DNA from: Opitutaceae bacterium
GTDB lineage: Bacteria; Verrucomicrobiota; Verrucomicrobiia; Opitutales; Opitutaceae
Assembly (NCBI GenBank): GCA_016794625.1
Contig: JAEUGY010000067.1
Location: 1 to 60,894 of the forward strand
Length of the DNA: 60,894 nt
Direction of reading: 5' to 3'
Below are positions 53,036 through 60,894 of the stretch, piece by piece. Each line of letters opens with the position of its first letter. Position 1 is the first letter of the stretch. The notes beneath the pieces were generated by a model that did no database searches, was not told the DNA's origin, and saw only the letters and a list, made by a program, of their open reading frames with translations. Both the position numbers and the translations under genes were made by a program.

Positions 53036-55012
53036 TCAACGTACTTTTTGGATGACGCGAGCAATTTCCCGGTTCGTCGGCCAGTCGCAGAGCAATAAAC
53101 TTTGGCTCCGCAACGACAGAACGTCGAAGGCCGCGATCGGGTTGGCGTAAACCGATTCCAGCTGATGCGGCGGGGCGTCGCCAAAGTCGCGACAAAACGC
53201 CTGCGCGCTGCTTCCGGGAAAAAGCCGGGAGATCAGCGCCACGGTGTCCCACCACAACTCCAGCGGCAGCAGCGCTGAAGCCGTCTGCGCGGTGCCTGAG
53301 TCATGTCCGTGGTGCTGCGGGCCAAGGGATTCATTCCACCGAGGATCGGTGGCGGCGAGGGTCCGCGCCCGTTCCCCCCAAGGACCAGTACCAACGGAAT
53401 CCATCGCCCGCGCCAGACTGAGCACGGCATCGAGCACCACGGGCAGGGGCTTGCCCGCGCCGGTGAGGAACAACTCCACCCCGAGCACACCGAGACCGTA
53501 CAGATCGAACGGACTGCTGAGCAGGGGCAGCGTGCGGAAAGGCGTGCCGGGGAACACGCCACCTTCGGCGGCTTGGAGGGCGCTGAGCACGGACGAGCTC
53601 GGCTCGAGCGGCGCGGTGCGAAAGCGGGCTTCACCCTGCGCGAGGGCTTCAGCGGCGTCGATATTGCCGACGAGATCAAAGGCGCCCACTCCGGGCAGGG
53701 GCAGGCGGGCCCAGACGAGATCGCGGGTGGAAGCTCTCGCGACTTCCTGGGACACGAGGGTCGCCTCCACCTGCACGCGCTCGCCGGAACGCGTGACTTT
53801 CCGCACCCGCAACTCGCCTCGACCCTTCACCGCGCGCCCGGCACCTTCCGGGCGGTAAACGGACGACCCGAGTTCGCTCGCCGGTTTGAAATACCTCAGA
53901 TCGCCCGGCGCGGTCAGCGCCACCGACGCCGGGGGCTCGACCAGCGCCGCCCGCGCGGTCCAAAGCGCCGGAAGATTTCCTCCGGCCGCCGACAGATCGA
54001 CGCGGAAGGACGTGGAGGTCAGATTGAGCTGCGGCAGCTGCGTCGCGGCCACCTGGTCGCGGGTCGCGCGCAACATGGACGAAAACAACAGCAGCTTGAG
54101 GTGGAAAGCCTCATGAAAGCGTCCCGCCCGGCCCCGATTGCCGGCAAAGAGATGCGCGCCGCCCTGCTGCAAACGATCCCAATCATCCAGTCCGGCATAG
54201 GGGCCGACCAGTTTCACCGGAGGTCGACCGGCCTGAAGGCCACGGAACGGATGACCGGAGAGCAACTGCGCAAAGGCACCCCACTCCATCGGCGCGAGCC
54301 GGCGCACGAGCAGGAACCCGCCTTCGGGGTTGAAGGGCAGCAGGGCCTTGCCACTGTCTGGCAGGGCATCGGCGACGGGACGCACCGCACCCGTGGCCTC
54401 GCCGCTCACCGCCAGCAGACCGGCCGAGGGTTGCCCTGGCACCGACAGGAGCCGGCGCCGCGATTCCGAAAAAGGCTCAAGACCGGCGGACAACAGGAGA
54501 GCGTCGTCGGTGCACAACGCATAGGCCTGCCCGGTGCCCGGATCCTGGGGCACCACGGCACGGCCATGCGCCACGTCGAGCCAGACCGGCGGTGGATGCA
54601 CCGACTCAAAGCCGCAATGGACGGCGAGCGTGCCGCGCCCGGCCGCCGCGGACCAGCGTTTCCAGCGCTGGTCCAGTTCGGGATTGGTGCCCGCTTCCTG
54701 ATCGTCGAGCCCCGGCACTTCGCCGGCCGCCTGCACCCAGAGCTCGAGCCATCCCAGGATGGCCCCCGACGCGTCGGTCAGCGCGCCCAGATACGAACGC
54801 CCCATCCAGGTCGAGGCGAGCAGCACGAGCGCCGCGGGTCCGGCAGGGGGGGTGTGCACGAGCGCGCTGACCCGGACGGAAGCGCCATGCTCCGTTGGAA
54901 AAATCGGCACTGCGCGGCATTGCGGCGGCACGGCCGCACCGTCGAGGTCGGGCATGGGACCATTCGTCGTCACGTCGTGAATCGAATCAAGCCGCAAATC
55001 ACCCCAGCCCAC
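53036..55012 (-). CDS. Kinase-fold-like protein of unknown role, first gene of the operon
   Basis: A 658-residue protein beginning with GTG; an ATG at 54955 (MPDLDGAAV) is an alternative start. It has no signal peptide or clear membrane segment. Near residue 500 the stretch SSPFDLYGLGVLGVELFLTG resembles kinase subdomain IX (SDxYSLGVxLxELLTG), but I cannot find a glycine loop, a VAIK lysine or an HRD motif. So if it is a kinase relative, it is a strongly degenerate one. The N-terminal half is beta-rich (RVSALVHTPPAGPAALVLLAS). As the first minus-strand gene it diverges from the methyltransferase over 83 bases and precedes the TssJ candidate. I assign no function. Confidence 0.5.
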   Translation of the reverse strand: MGWGDLRLDSIHDVTTNGPMPDLDGAAVPPQCRAVPIFPTEHGASVRVSALVHTPPAGPAALVLLASTWMGRSYLGALTDASGAILGWLELWVQAAGEVPGLDDQEAGTNPELDQRWKRWSAAAGRGTLAVHCGFESVHPPPVWLDVAHGRAVVPQDPGTGQAYALCTDDALLLSAGLEPFSESRRRLLSVPGQPSAGLLAVSGEATGAVRPVADALPDSGKALLPFNPEGGFLLVRRLAPMEWGAFAQLLSGHPFRGLQAGRPPVKLVGPYAGLDDWDRLQQGGAHLFAGNRGRAGRFHEAFHLKLLLFSSMLRATRDQVAATQLPQLNLTSTSFRVDLSAAGGNLPALWTARAALVEPPASVALTAPGDLRYFKPASELGSSVYRPEGAGRAVKGRGELRVRKVTRSGERVQVEATLVSQEVARASTRDLVWARLPLPGVGAFDLVGNIDAAEALAQGEARFRTAPLEPSSSVLSALQAAEGGVFPGTPFRTLPLLSSPFDLYGLGVLGVELFLTGAGKPLPVVLDAVLSLARAMDSVGTGPWGERARTLAATDPRWNESLGPQHHGHDSGTAQTASALLPLELWWDTVALISRLFPGSSAQAFCRDFGDAPPHQLESVYANPIAAFDVLSLRSQSLLLCDWPTNREIARVIQKVR

Positions 55013-55095
55013 CGCCGCTCCGGGCGGCCGGGGAATTGCGTTGCCACCGCCGGCGACTCCCGGTTTGCCCTTCCAACACCGCCGGCCGTCCGTTC
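55013..55095. promoter_or_regulatory. Divergent intergenic region
   Basis: Eighty-three bases separate the first minus-strand T6SS gene from the plus-strand methyltransferase. Any promoter for the whole minus-strand operon would be expected here. The DNA is very GC-rich and I cannot name -35/-10 boxes or an operator with confidence. Confidence 0.3.
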
Positions 55096-56667
55096 ATGCC
55101 CACCTCCACCGACTACGACCGTATCCCGTACCCCGCGTTTGCCCATCCGCAGACCTTCAGCGACAATCTGGCCACCAAGGGCTGGCTGCGTGGAATCGAT
55201 GTGGCGCCTCCGGATCGCTGCCGGGTGCTGGAGCTGGGCTGCGGCGATGGCTTCAACCTCGCGGCGATGGCGCAGCGCTATCCGCATGCGCACTACGTGG
55301 GTCTGGATTATGCAGGGGACGCAATCGCCCGCGGCCGTGCCATGCTCGCCGAGCTGGGCCTGTCCCAGATTCGCCTGGAAACGGCCGACATCCGGCAGCC
55401 TCCATCGGATTTGGGTGAGTTTGACTACATCATCGCCCACGGCGTCTACTCCTGGGTGCCCGCCGAAGTGGCGGAAGCCGTGCTGCAAATCATGGACCGG
55501 CACCTCGCGCCCCATGGGGTCGGCTTCGTCAGCTACCTGGCCCTGCCCGGCGCGCAGCTGCGGGAGATGGTCCGGCTGATGCTGCATTTTCACACGCGTG
55601 CCGAGGAGGATCCAGTGCGGCGGGTGCAGCAAGCCCGCGGGCTGATGGCACTGCTGAGCACGGCCAACAACGAGGCCACGGATTATGCACGCTTGCTGAA
55701 GACGGAGGCGGCCCAGATCGCGGCCCACAGCGACGGCGCGTTTTTCCACGATGAGCTCTCCGCCTTCAGCCGTCCCTGGTTGTTCACCGAGTTTCTCCGG
55801 CAGGCCGACGTGCATCACCTCGCCTTCCTGTCCGAGGCGGAGTACCTCATTCCCGTCTCCAGTATCCTGACGGAGGAAGCGCGACGGACACTCAAGCCCC
55901 TCGAGTCGGACCGGATTCTGCTCGAACAATACCTCGATTTTGTCGAGGGGCGGCGTTTCCGGCAGACTCTGCTCTGCCGGACCGGGCTGGGTGCGTCGCT
56001 CGCGGTGGAGCGGGTCAACCGCTTTCACGTCCACTTTTGCACGCCCGTCAAGCTGTCCGGTGCCCTCGGTCTGCACGAGCCGGGCGACCTCATCCTCAAG
56101 GCGGAACCGGACACGACCCTTCAGATCAAGACACCGCTGGAAAAGGCGCTGATCCTCGCGCTCCAGTCGTGCACCGATGCTGTTCCGTTTTCCGAACTTT
56201 GCCGCCTGACGCTCGCCCGTCTGCACGAGGCGGGAATCGCTCCGCCGCCCGACGCGGAAAAGCACATGGGGTTGCTCGTGATCCGCGCCGCGGTGCCAAC
56301 CCTGATGGCACTCTCCTGGGGCCCCCCGCCTGCCGCCTGTGTTCCTCCCACACGGCCGCGCGTCGGCCTTCTGGCCCGCTGGCAGGTGGCTCGGGGAAAT
56401 CCCGCCGTGGTGTCGTTGTCCGGACGCTTGGTCCCGTTCGAGCTGCTGCTCGGTCGTTTCCTCGTGTCCCGGCTGGACGGTACGCGCGACGGCGCCGCGC
56501 TGCTGGCCGACGTCCGCGCCTACCTCGCGTCCCTGCACGCCGAGGCGAAGGCAACAGGCCGGGTGTTCTCCGGTCCTCCCGCCGACGCCCCCGATCTGGA
56601 GAGTCAGTTGCAGCACTCTTTGCTGGGGCTGGCGCGTTTGGGGCTGCTTGTGCGCGAGACGGCGTGA
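55096..56667 (+). CDS. Class I methyltransferase with methyltransferase-regulatory domain
   Basis: A 523-residue SAM-dependent methyltransferase. I start it at 55096 (MPTSTDYDRIPYP), matching the family N-terminus YDxxPYP. The SAM-binding motif I is VLELGCGDGFNL (residues 44-55), with YVGLDYAGDAI and EFDYIIAHGVYSWVP as following motifs. A methyltransferase-regulatory domain (MethyTransf_Reg) follows, with FHDELSAFSRPWLFTEFLRQA and LAFLSEAEYL. The C-terminal about 170 residues may be the winged-helix-like domain seen in such proteins. Relatives of this architecture include the rickettsial outer-membrane-protein lysine methyltransferases. The substrate here is unknown; surface proteins such as the exoprotein or transporter nearby are an inference. 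Confidence 0.85.
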   Translation: MPTSTDYDRIPYPAFAHPQTFSDNLATKGWLRGIDVAPPDRCRVLELGCGDGFNLAAMAQRYPHAHYVGLDYAGDAIARGRAMLAELGLSQIRLETADIRQPPSDLGEFDYIIAHGVYSWVPAEVAEAVLQIMDRHLAPHGVGFVSYLALPGAQLREMVRLMLHFHTRAEEDPVRRVQQARGLMALLSTANNEATDYARLLKTEAAQIAAHSDGAFFHDELSAFSRPWLFTEFLRQADVHHLAFLSEAEYLIPVSSILTEEARRTLKPLESDRILLEQYLDFVEGRRFRQTLLCRTGLGASLAVERVNRFHVHFCTPVKLSGALGLHEPGDLILKAEPDTTLQIKTPLEKALILALQSCTDAVPFSELCRLTLARLHEAGIAPPPDAEKHMGLLVIRAAVPTLMALSWGPPPAACVPPTRPRVGLLARWQVARGNPAVVSLSGRLVPFELLLGRFLVSRLDGTRDGAALLADVRAYLASLHAEAKATGRVFSGPPADAPDLESQLQHSLLGLARLGLLVRETA

Positions 56668-56816
56668 CGGGGTCCTTCCCGGCCTGGGTCCGGAGTGTTA
56701 ATTTCCTCCGAATCTCGCGGCCCGCTCGATCCCGCCGCGAACTCGAACCTTGAGCCAAGGGAGGCAACCTGTTTTCTCGCTCCACCTGAGAGGGCGTCCG
56801 CCTCTCCCCCTCTGCC

Positions 56817-59800
56817 ATGCCTTCCGCAACCGACTCACGCCTTGATCCGGCGGCGTTTCCCGCCGAGGCGGGACGAGTCTGGCTGAATCGGATCCTGCTC
56901 GAAGAAAGGCTCTCCGGCGACGGGTCATCGGAACGCTGGCGCGTGGTGGATCGGCGCACGGGAGCCGTGCACTGCCTGGAGCTCTTGCCCGCCGACCGCA
57001 TCACGCGCTTGTCGGACGCTGATCGTCAGTCGCTGGTCGAGCCTTTCATCCACACCTCCATTCCTGGCCTGTTGTCCCATTGCCGGCTGGAGGGCGCGTG
57101 GCCTCACTACGCCGCGCTCTCGCGCTTTGATCCTCGCCTTTCCGGGCCGTCGCTCGCCTCCCCGGAAACCCAGATTCCCTCCGATCCCGCCCAGGCACTG
57201 CAGCGGTTCTTCGCGATCGCCCAGATCATCGCGCAGGTGCACGGCCAGGGTTTGCGCGCGCACGCCGCCCTGACACCGGATTGCCTGTGGCTGCCCGCCG
57301 CGGGCGAACCATTGCTGGCGGGTTATCCCTATTCGATTTGGAGCACCCCCGAGCCGGGCTCCCTGTTTCTCAGTCCCCAGCGGCGTCAAGGCGCGGCGCC
57401 GGATCCAAGCGACGACGTTTACGGGCTGGGCGCCCTCGCCAGTTTCCTTCTGACCGGCGGAGCGCCCGTGTCCGCCAATCCGGCGCGCATCGACGACGTG
57501 CGTCAGCAGCGTCGATTGCCTACCACGGGATGGCCGAAAGGTTGGGACGACGCCGTGCTCGCCGCGCTCGGTGGTTTGCCGTCGTTGCGTCCTGCCTCCG
57601 TGCGCGCCCTGATGGAGCGCCTGAGTCAGGCGACTCAGGTGCCCTTGCCGGCGGGGTCTTCCCCCGAGGCCGCCGCGCTGGCTCCGGCTGAACCGAGGCG
57701 CCGACGCCCGCCGTCCTGGCGCGTGGCCAAACGTCCGCATCTTTCGTCGTCGTCATCCGCGCCCCCGGTCCCGAGCACAGGCGATCCCGCCACGCCTGAA
57801 CCACGGGTGAGCTGGGCGCAGGTGCGCCAGCAACAGGCTGAGCTGGACCTGCAACGGGCTGACGTGGAGCGACGGGCGCGCCTTTTGGCGGAGGATGTCA
57901 CACGGGCCGCCGAGCGGAAAGCAGAGCTGGCGCGGCTGGACGCGGAGCTCGATCGCAATCAGGAGGAGTACAATCAGGCGCGGATCGCCCTGGACGCGGC
58001 GCTGGCAAGCCATGAGTCGGCCAAAGCGGCCCTCCAGGCCGAGCGCAAGGCCCTCGAGAGCGAGCGGCAACGTCTGCAGTCCGAGGAGGCCGCCACCCGC
58101 ACCGCGTGGGAAGCGCGCAAGAAAACGCTGGATACGCAGCAGGCGGCGAATGAGGCGCGGCTGGCCGAGCTGAAGCGACGCGAATCGGATTTGGCGCAGC
58201 GCGACGCCGACCAGGCGCGACGCGAGGAAGCCCTCACCGACGGCGCCGCGCGGCTGCAGAAGGAAAAACTCGCCTGGATCGAGGAACAGGCCGAGGCGGA
58301 GCGAACCCGGCGGGAAGCGAGTGCGACCGCGGTCCCGACCGCCGAAGGCGAACGTGCGCCATCGACTCCGCCGACCGAGAGTGGAGTCAATGAAGAGGCG
58401 CGACTTCTGCTCGCGAAACTGGATGCGGTGGAAGCCGAGCGGGATCGTCTCGAGCGCGAGTTCTCCGCCCTGAAGGCGCGACAGACTGAAGTGTCGAGCA
58501 CTCAGACGAAGTTGGACGAATTGACGGCGGCCCTGAAACAACGGGACGAGGAACTGGCCCGGCAGAGTGATCAATTGCGCGTCTGGAGGGAAACCCAGGA
58601 ACGCGAACAGGCCGGCCTGGTCGAGGCACGGCACACGGTCGACCGCGAACGGACGGAGCTGCGGACGGCACGAGAGCGTCTGGAGCAGGAGCAAACGGCA
58701 TGGAAGGAAGAGGTCCGTCGCAAGGCCGCCGAAGCCGAGGTCGCGGAGAAAGCGCGCAAGAAGTCCGCCAAAAGCAGCCCGCCGGTCAAGGTGGCCGAAC
58801 CCGTGGTCCCGGCCGGATCCGCTCCGGCTGCCAGTCCGGCTGCTCCCTCGCGCTCCAAGGGCGTGCTCGTCGTGGGGGCCGTCGGCGCCGTGGTGGCGGT
58901 CCTCCTTGGTATTCTTTGGAGCCGGGCATCGAGCGAAGCCGCGCGACTGCGGGAAGCGGCGGCGGCCGCGCGTGCGCCCACCACGCTGGTTGTCGTCACG
59001 GACCCCTTGGGCGCCGAAGTCAGCCTGGCGGGCAAACCCGCCCAGCCCTCCCCGGCCCGCTTCGAACAGCTGACGGCGGGCCCGATCCAGATCCGGGTCA
59101 CCAAAGAGGGGTATCGTCCGCAGGAACGCACCTTCGAGTTGCGCGAGGGACAAACGCTGGTGTCCGAACCCGTGGTGCTCAATCCGCTCGCCCCGGCGGC
59201 CGGACCGACCGGTTGGCTCTATGTCCGCACGCGTCCCATGGGCGCCCAGGTCAGCCGCATTGGCGCCGCCCCAGTCGCGAGTCCGGCCTTGCTGCCAGGC
59301 CTGCCGGCCGGATCGACGCGGATCTCGGTACGTCTCGAGGGTTACCTGCCGGTCGAACGGACCGTGGACATCAAGGCGGGCGAGGATTCTGTCCTGGATC
59401 TGACACTACAGCCGGCCCCGCCGCCGCGGATCACCGGGTCTTTACGCGTGTCCACCGAACCGGCAGGCGCCGAGGTCCGGATCGCCGGGCAGCCCGCCCA
59501 GACGTCCCCCGCCCGCTTCGACGGCCTCACTCCCGGCACCGTGCGGATCACGGTGACCAAAGAGGGTTTCGAACCGCTGGAGCAGTCCGTGGAGGTACGG
59601 CCCGGCGACCCCACCGTGGTGCCCGCGCTCGTCCTCAAGGCGAGGCCGGTTCCCACCGCGGTGCCACGCGTCGCCACCCCTCCGCTCACCTTGCCGAAGT
59701 CGCTCACGCTCCCGGGCGCCGGCGGCACCCTGACGCTCCAGCGGGTCGAGGCCGGCGAGGTCAATCTCGGCGACGCGGAACGCGGGCGGGTCCGGGTCCG

Positions 59801-60608
59801 GGTGACGCGTCCCTTTCTCATGGCGGAGGGCGAAGTGACCCAGGCTGCCTTCGCCGCCTTGATGGGCGAAAACCCAAGCGTCTTGAAGGAACGCAAGGTC
59901 CAGGGTCCGTCCCGCACCATCATGGAGGATGTCACCACGACCGTGATGAGCGGCGGGCGTCCGACGGCGGTGACCCAAAAGCGGCCCAAGGTCATTCCGG
60001 GCGAGGAGACGATCACTCCGTTGAGTGAAAATCCCGTGGAGAACGTGACGTGGGATCAAGCGGTTGAGTTCTGCCTCCGGCTTACCCGCGCCGCCACTGC
60101 CGCCGGGGTTCTGCCCGCGGGCACCGTGGTCCGGCTGCCGACCGAAGCGGAGTGGGAACTCGCCCAGCGACGGGGCGCGGATTGGTCGGGGGGCGACGCC
60201 CGCGGCGCGTTGGACAAGTTTGCTTGGTCAAACGACGTGGCAGCCAATGGACACCAGTCCGTGCGCACCAAACAGGCCAACACGTTTGGACTTTTCGATC
60301 TCGACGGCAATGTCGCCGAGTGGTGTCTCGACGCCTGGTCTCTGAATCTGCCGGCCGAAAACGCCGCCGATCCCGTTGTGCTCGACGCCGCCCAACTCGC
60401 TCGCCTGGGCTCCCCCGCCCCCGGATCGTACACGGTGCAGCGGGTGGGCGACGCGTTCAGTCGCCGGGTCGTGCGCGGCGGAAGCTGGCGCACGCCCGCC
60501 AGTGTGTTGCTCAACCAGCCGGTGCGCACCTCGCAGCCGGCGAAGGCGGACGATATCGGCTTCCGCGTTGTCGTCGCGGCGCCGCTGGCCGAGGCCCCTG
60601 CTCCCTGA
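56817..60608 (+). CDS. Pseudokinase/coiled-coil/PEGA/FGE-domain membrane protein
   Basis: A 1263-residue protein. Residues 20-250 resemble a protein kinase, but the VAIK lysine position reads CLELL (Glu55), the catalytic loop is HAALTPDC (His149, Asp replaced by Ala151, Lys by Thr153, Asn by Cys156) and the DFG Asp is replaced (LLAGYP). The subdomain IX pattern PSDDVYGLGALASFLLTG is kept. It is therefore a pseudokinase. A long coiled coil (about 340-660) and one transmembrane helix (about 682-701, VLVVGAVGAVVAVLLGIL) follow, then three PEGA domains (about 721-790, 797-870, 876-945). A full FGE-sulfatase-type domain closes it (about 960-1258: PVENVTWDQAVEFC, RLPTEAEWE, FGLFDLDGNVAEWC, RVVRGGSW, GFRVV). 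It follows the methyltransferase by 149 bases. Confidence 0.85.
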   Translation: MPSATDSRLDPAAFPAEAGRVWLNRILLEERLSGDGSSERWRVVDRRTGAVHCLELLPADRITRLSDADRQSLVEPFIHTSIPGLLSHCRLEGAWPHYAALSRFDPRLSGPSLASPETQIPSDPAQALQRFFAIAQIIAQVHGQGLRAHAALTPDCLWLPAAGEPLLAGYPYSIWSTPEPGSLFLSPQRRQGAAPDPSDDVYGLGALASFLLTGGAPVSANPARIDDVRQQRRLPTTGWPKGWDDAVLAALGGLPSLRPASVRALMERLSQATQVPLPAGSSPEAAALAPAEPRRRRPPSWRVAKRPHLSSSSSAPPVPSTGDPATPEPRVSWAQVRQQQAELDLQRADVERRARLLAEDVTRAAERKAELARLDAELDRNQEEYNQARIALDAALASHESAKAALQAERKALESERQRLQSEEAATRTAWEARKKTLDTQQAANEARLAELKRRESDLAQRDADQARREEALTDGAARLQKEKLAWIEEQAEAERTRREASATAVPTAEGERAPSTPPTESGVNEEARLLLAKLDAVEAERDRLEREFSALKARQTEVSSTQTKLDELTAALKQRDEELARQSDQLRVWRETQEREQAGLVEARHTVDRERTELRTARERLEQEQTAWKEEVRRKAAEAEVAEKARKKSAKSSPPVKVAEPVVPAGSAPAASPAAPSRSKGVLVVGAVGAVVAVLLGILWSRASSEAARLREAAAAARAPTTLVVVTDPLGAEVSLAGKPAQPSPARFEQLTAGPIQIRVTKEGYRPQERTFELREGQTLVSEPVVLNPLAPAAGPTGWLYVRTRPMGAQVSRIGAAPVASPALLPGLPAGSTRISVRLEGYLPVERTVDIKAGEDSVLDLTLQPAPPPRITGSLRVSTEPAGAEVRIAGQPAQTSPARFDGLTPGTVRITVTKEGFEPLEQSVEVRPGDPTVVPALVLKARPVPTAVPRVATPPLTLPKSLTLPGAGGTLTLQRVEAGEVNLGDAERGRVRVRVTRPFLMAEGEVTQAAFAALMGENPSVLKERKVQGPSRTIMEDVTTTVMSGGRPTAVTQKRPKVIPGEETITPLSENPVENVTWDQAVEFCLRLTRAATAAGVLPAGTVVRLPTEAEWELAQRRGADWSGGDARGALDKFAWSNDVAANGHQSVRTKQANTFGLFDLDGNVAEWCLDAWSLNLPAENAADPVVLDAAQLARLGSPAPGSYTVQRVGDAFSRRVVRGGSWRTPASVLLNQPVRTSQPAKADDIGFRVVVAAPLAEAPAP

Positions 60609-60763
60609 TTCCGTGCCACGGGGTCGGCCGACCCGGCGGATCCTGAACGCACTGGGCGTTTCCCGAGGGTCGGCCTAGGGACAAACCGGGTCCCGGCCAG
60701 AGGGGAATAGGCTTGTCGAATCGAATCCCCGGCAAACAATGAGGCGGCAAGCCCGCTCCCCCC
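60609..60763. other. Gap with perfect palindrome
   Basis: This 155-base gap follows the PEGA/FGE gene. It contains a 14-bp perfect palindrome GGGTCGGCCGACCC at 60621-60634, 13 bases after the stop. There is no loop-forming spacer and no T-run, so I do not call it a terminator; it may be a binding site or chance in GC-rich DNA. Confidence 0.4.
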
Positions 60764-60894
60764 ATGCGCACAACCGAAACCGTCTCTCTCGGCTTCGCTT
60801 CCAACCGGTCAGTCACCGGCCTGGAGTCGTCGCCCCTCCGTTTTTTCCGTGTTCTCGTTGCCTTGGGCGCGCTGCTGGCGGGCGTCGTCACGGG
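60764..60894 (+). CDS. Start of a further protein, cut by the window end
   Basis: An open frame from an ATG at 60764 runs off the end of the window after 43 complete codons. The visible part reads MRTTETVSLGFASN and later LRFFRVLVALGALLAGVV. The hydrophobic run near residues 29-42 suggests a signal peptide or a first membrane helix. Nothing more can be said of its function. Confidence 0.5.
   Translation, partial: MRTTETVSLGFASNRSVTGLESSPLRFFRVLVALGALLAGVVT

Noticed and set aside
54970-56616. A 548-codon minus-strand frame
   Set aside because: It is antisense to the methyltransferase, which has clear SAM-binding and regulatory motifs; the minus-strand product has none.
57753-59153. A 466-codon minus-strand frame
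   Set aside because: It is antisense to the coiled-coil and PEGA part of the pseudokinase gene. The leucine/arginine-rich product is the mirror of a Glu/Ala-rich coiled coil.
60621-60634. Perfect palindrome as an intrinsic terminator
   Set aside because: It has no loop spacer and no following T-run, and such palindromes are expected by chance at this GC content.

Overview
The window is almost entirely one very large type VI secretion system (T6SS) locus, GC-rich and densely packed. Twenty-eight or so genes between about 219 and 55012 all read on the minus strand, mostly with gaps of a few bases or overlapping starts and stops. Two genes and the start of a third diverge on the plus strand from about 55096. 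The organism is probably a member of the Verrucomicrobiota or wider PVC group. This is inference from the haemagglutinin-type exoprotein, the PEGA/formylglycine-enzyme-like proteins, the ImpE-type TagJ and the style of the accessory genes; no rRNA or taxonomic marker is present.

Layout in transcription order on the minus strand. (1) A membrane/regulatory block: a kinase-like protein of unknown role (55012-53036), a candidate TssJ lipoprotein, a 1400-residue pseudokinase/FGE-like membrane protein, a TagH-C-terminal-like protein without an FHA domain, TssK, TssL, TssM and a TagF-like protein. (2) A complete two-partner secretion pair, TpsB (649 aa) and a giant TpsA exoprotein (4584 aa), inserted between the TagF-like gene and tssA with gaps of only 13, 7 and 4 bases. 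(3) The sheath/tube block tssA, tssB, tssC and hcp, closed by two tandem terminator-like hairpins. (4) The baseplate/recycling block tagJ, tssE, tssF, tssG and tssH (clpV). (5) A spike-and-cargo block: a membrane protein, VgrG with a long C-terminal extension, an unknown 316-aa protein, a DUF4123 adaptor, a 114-aa protein, a 1393-aa zincin-type candidate effector, a lipoprotein beta-propeller that may be its immunity protein, a possible 68-aa gene, a DUF6931-like protein and a DUF4280 PAAR-like tip protein.

On the plus strand, a methyltransferase with a methyltransferase-regulatory domain diverges from the T6SS operon. It is followed by a second pseudokinase/coiled-coil/PEGA/FGE-domain membrane protein and the first codons of a further membrane or exported protein.

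The genes make a complete T6SS (TssA to TssM with Hcp, VgrG and a PAAR-like tip). Two features stand out. First, a two-partner-secreted giant surface protein is wired into the T6SS operon; its central 6.2 kb encodes about 54 tandem 39-residue units, each with a calcium-RTX-like aspartate doublet. Second, the usual PpkA kinase/PppA phosphatase/FHA control module seems to be replaced by two or three degenerate kinase-like proteins, two of them fused to formylglycine-enzyme-like folds. A testable model is a T6SS that encodes its own adhesin for holding target cells and is controlled by scaffold pseudokinases rather than by phosphorylation.
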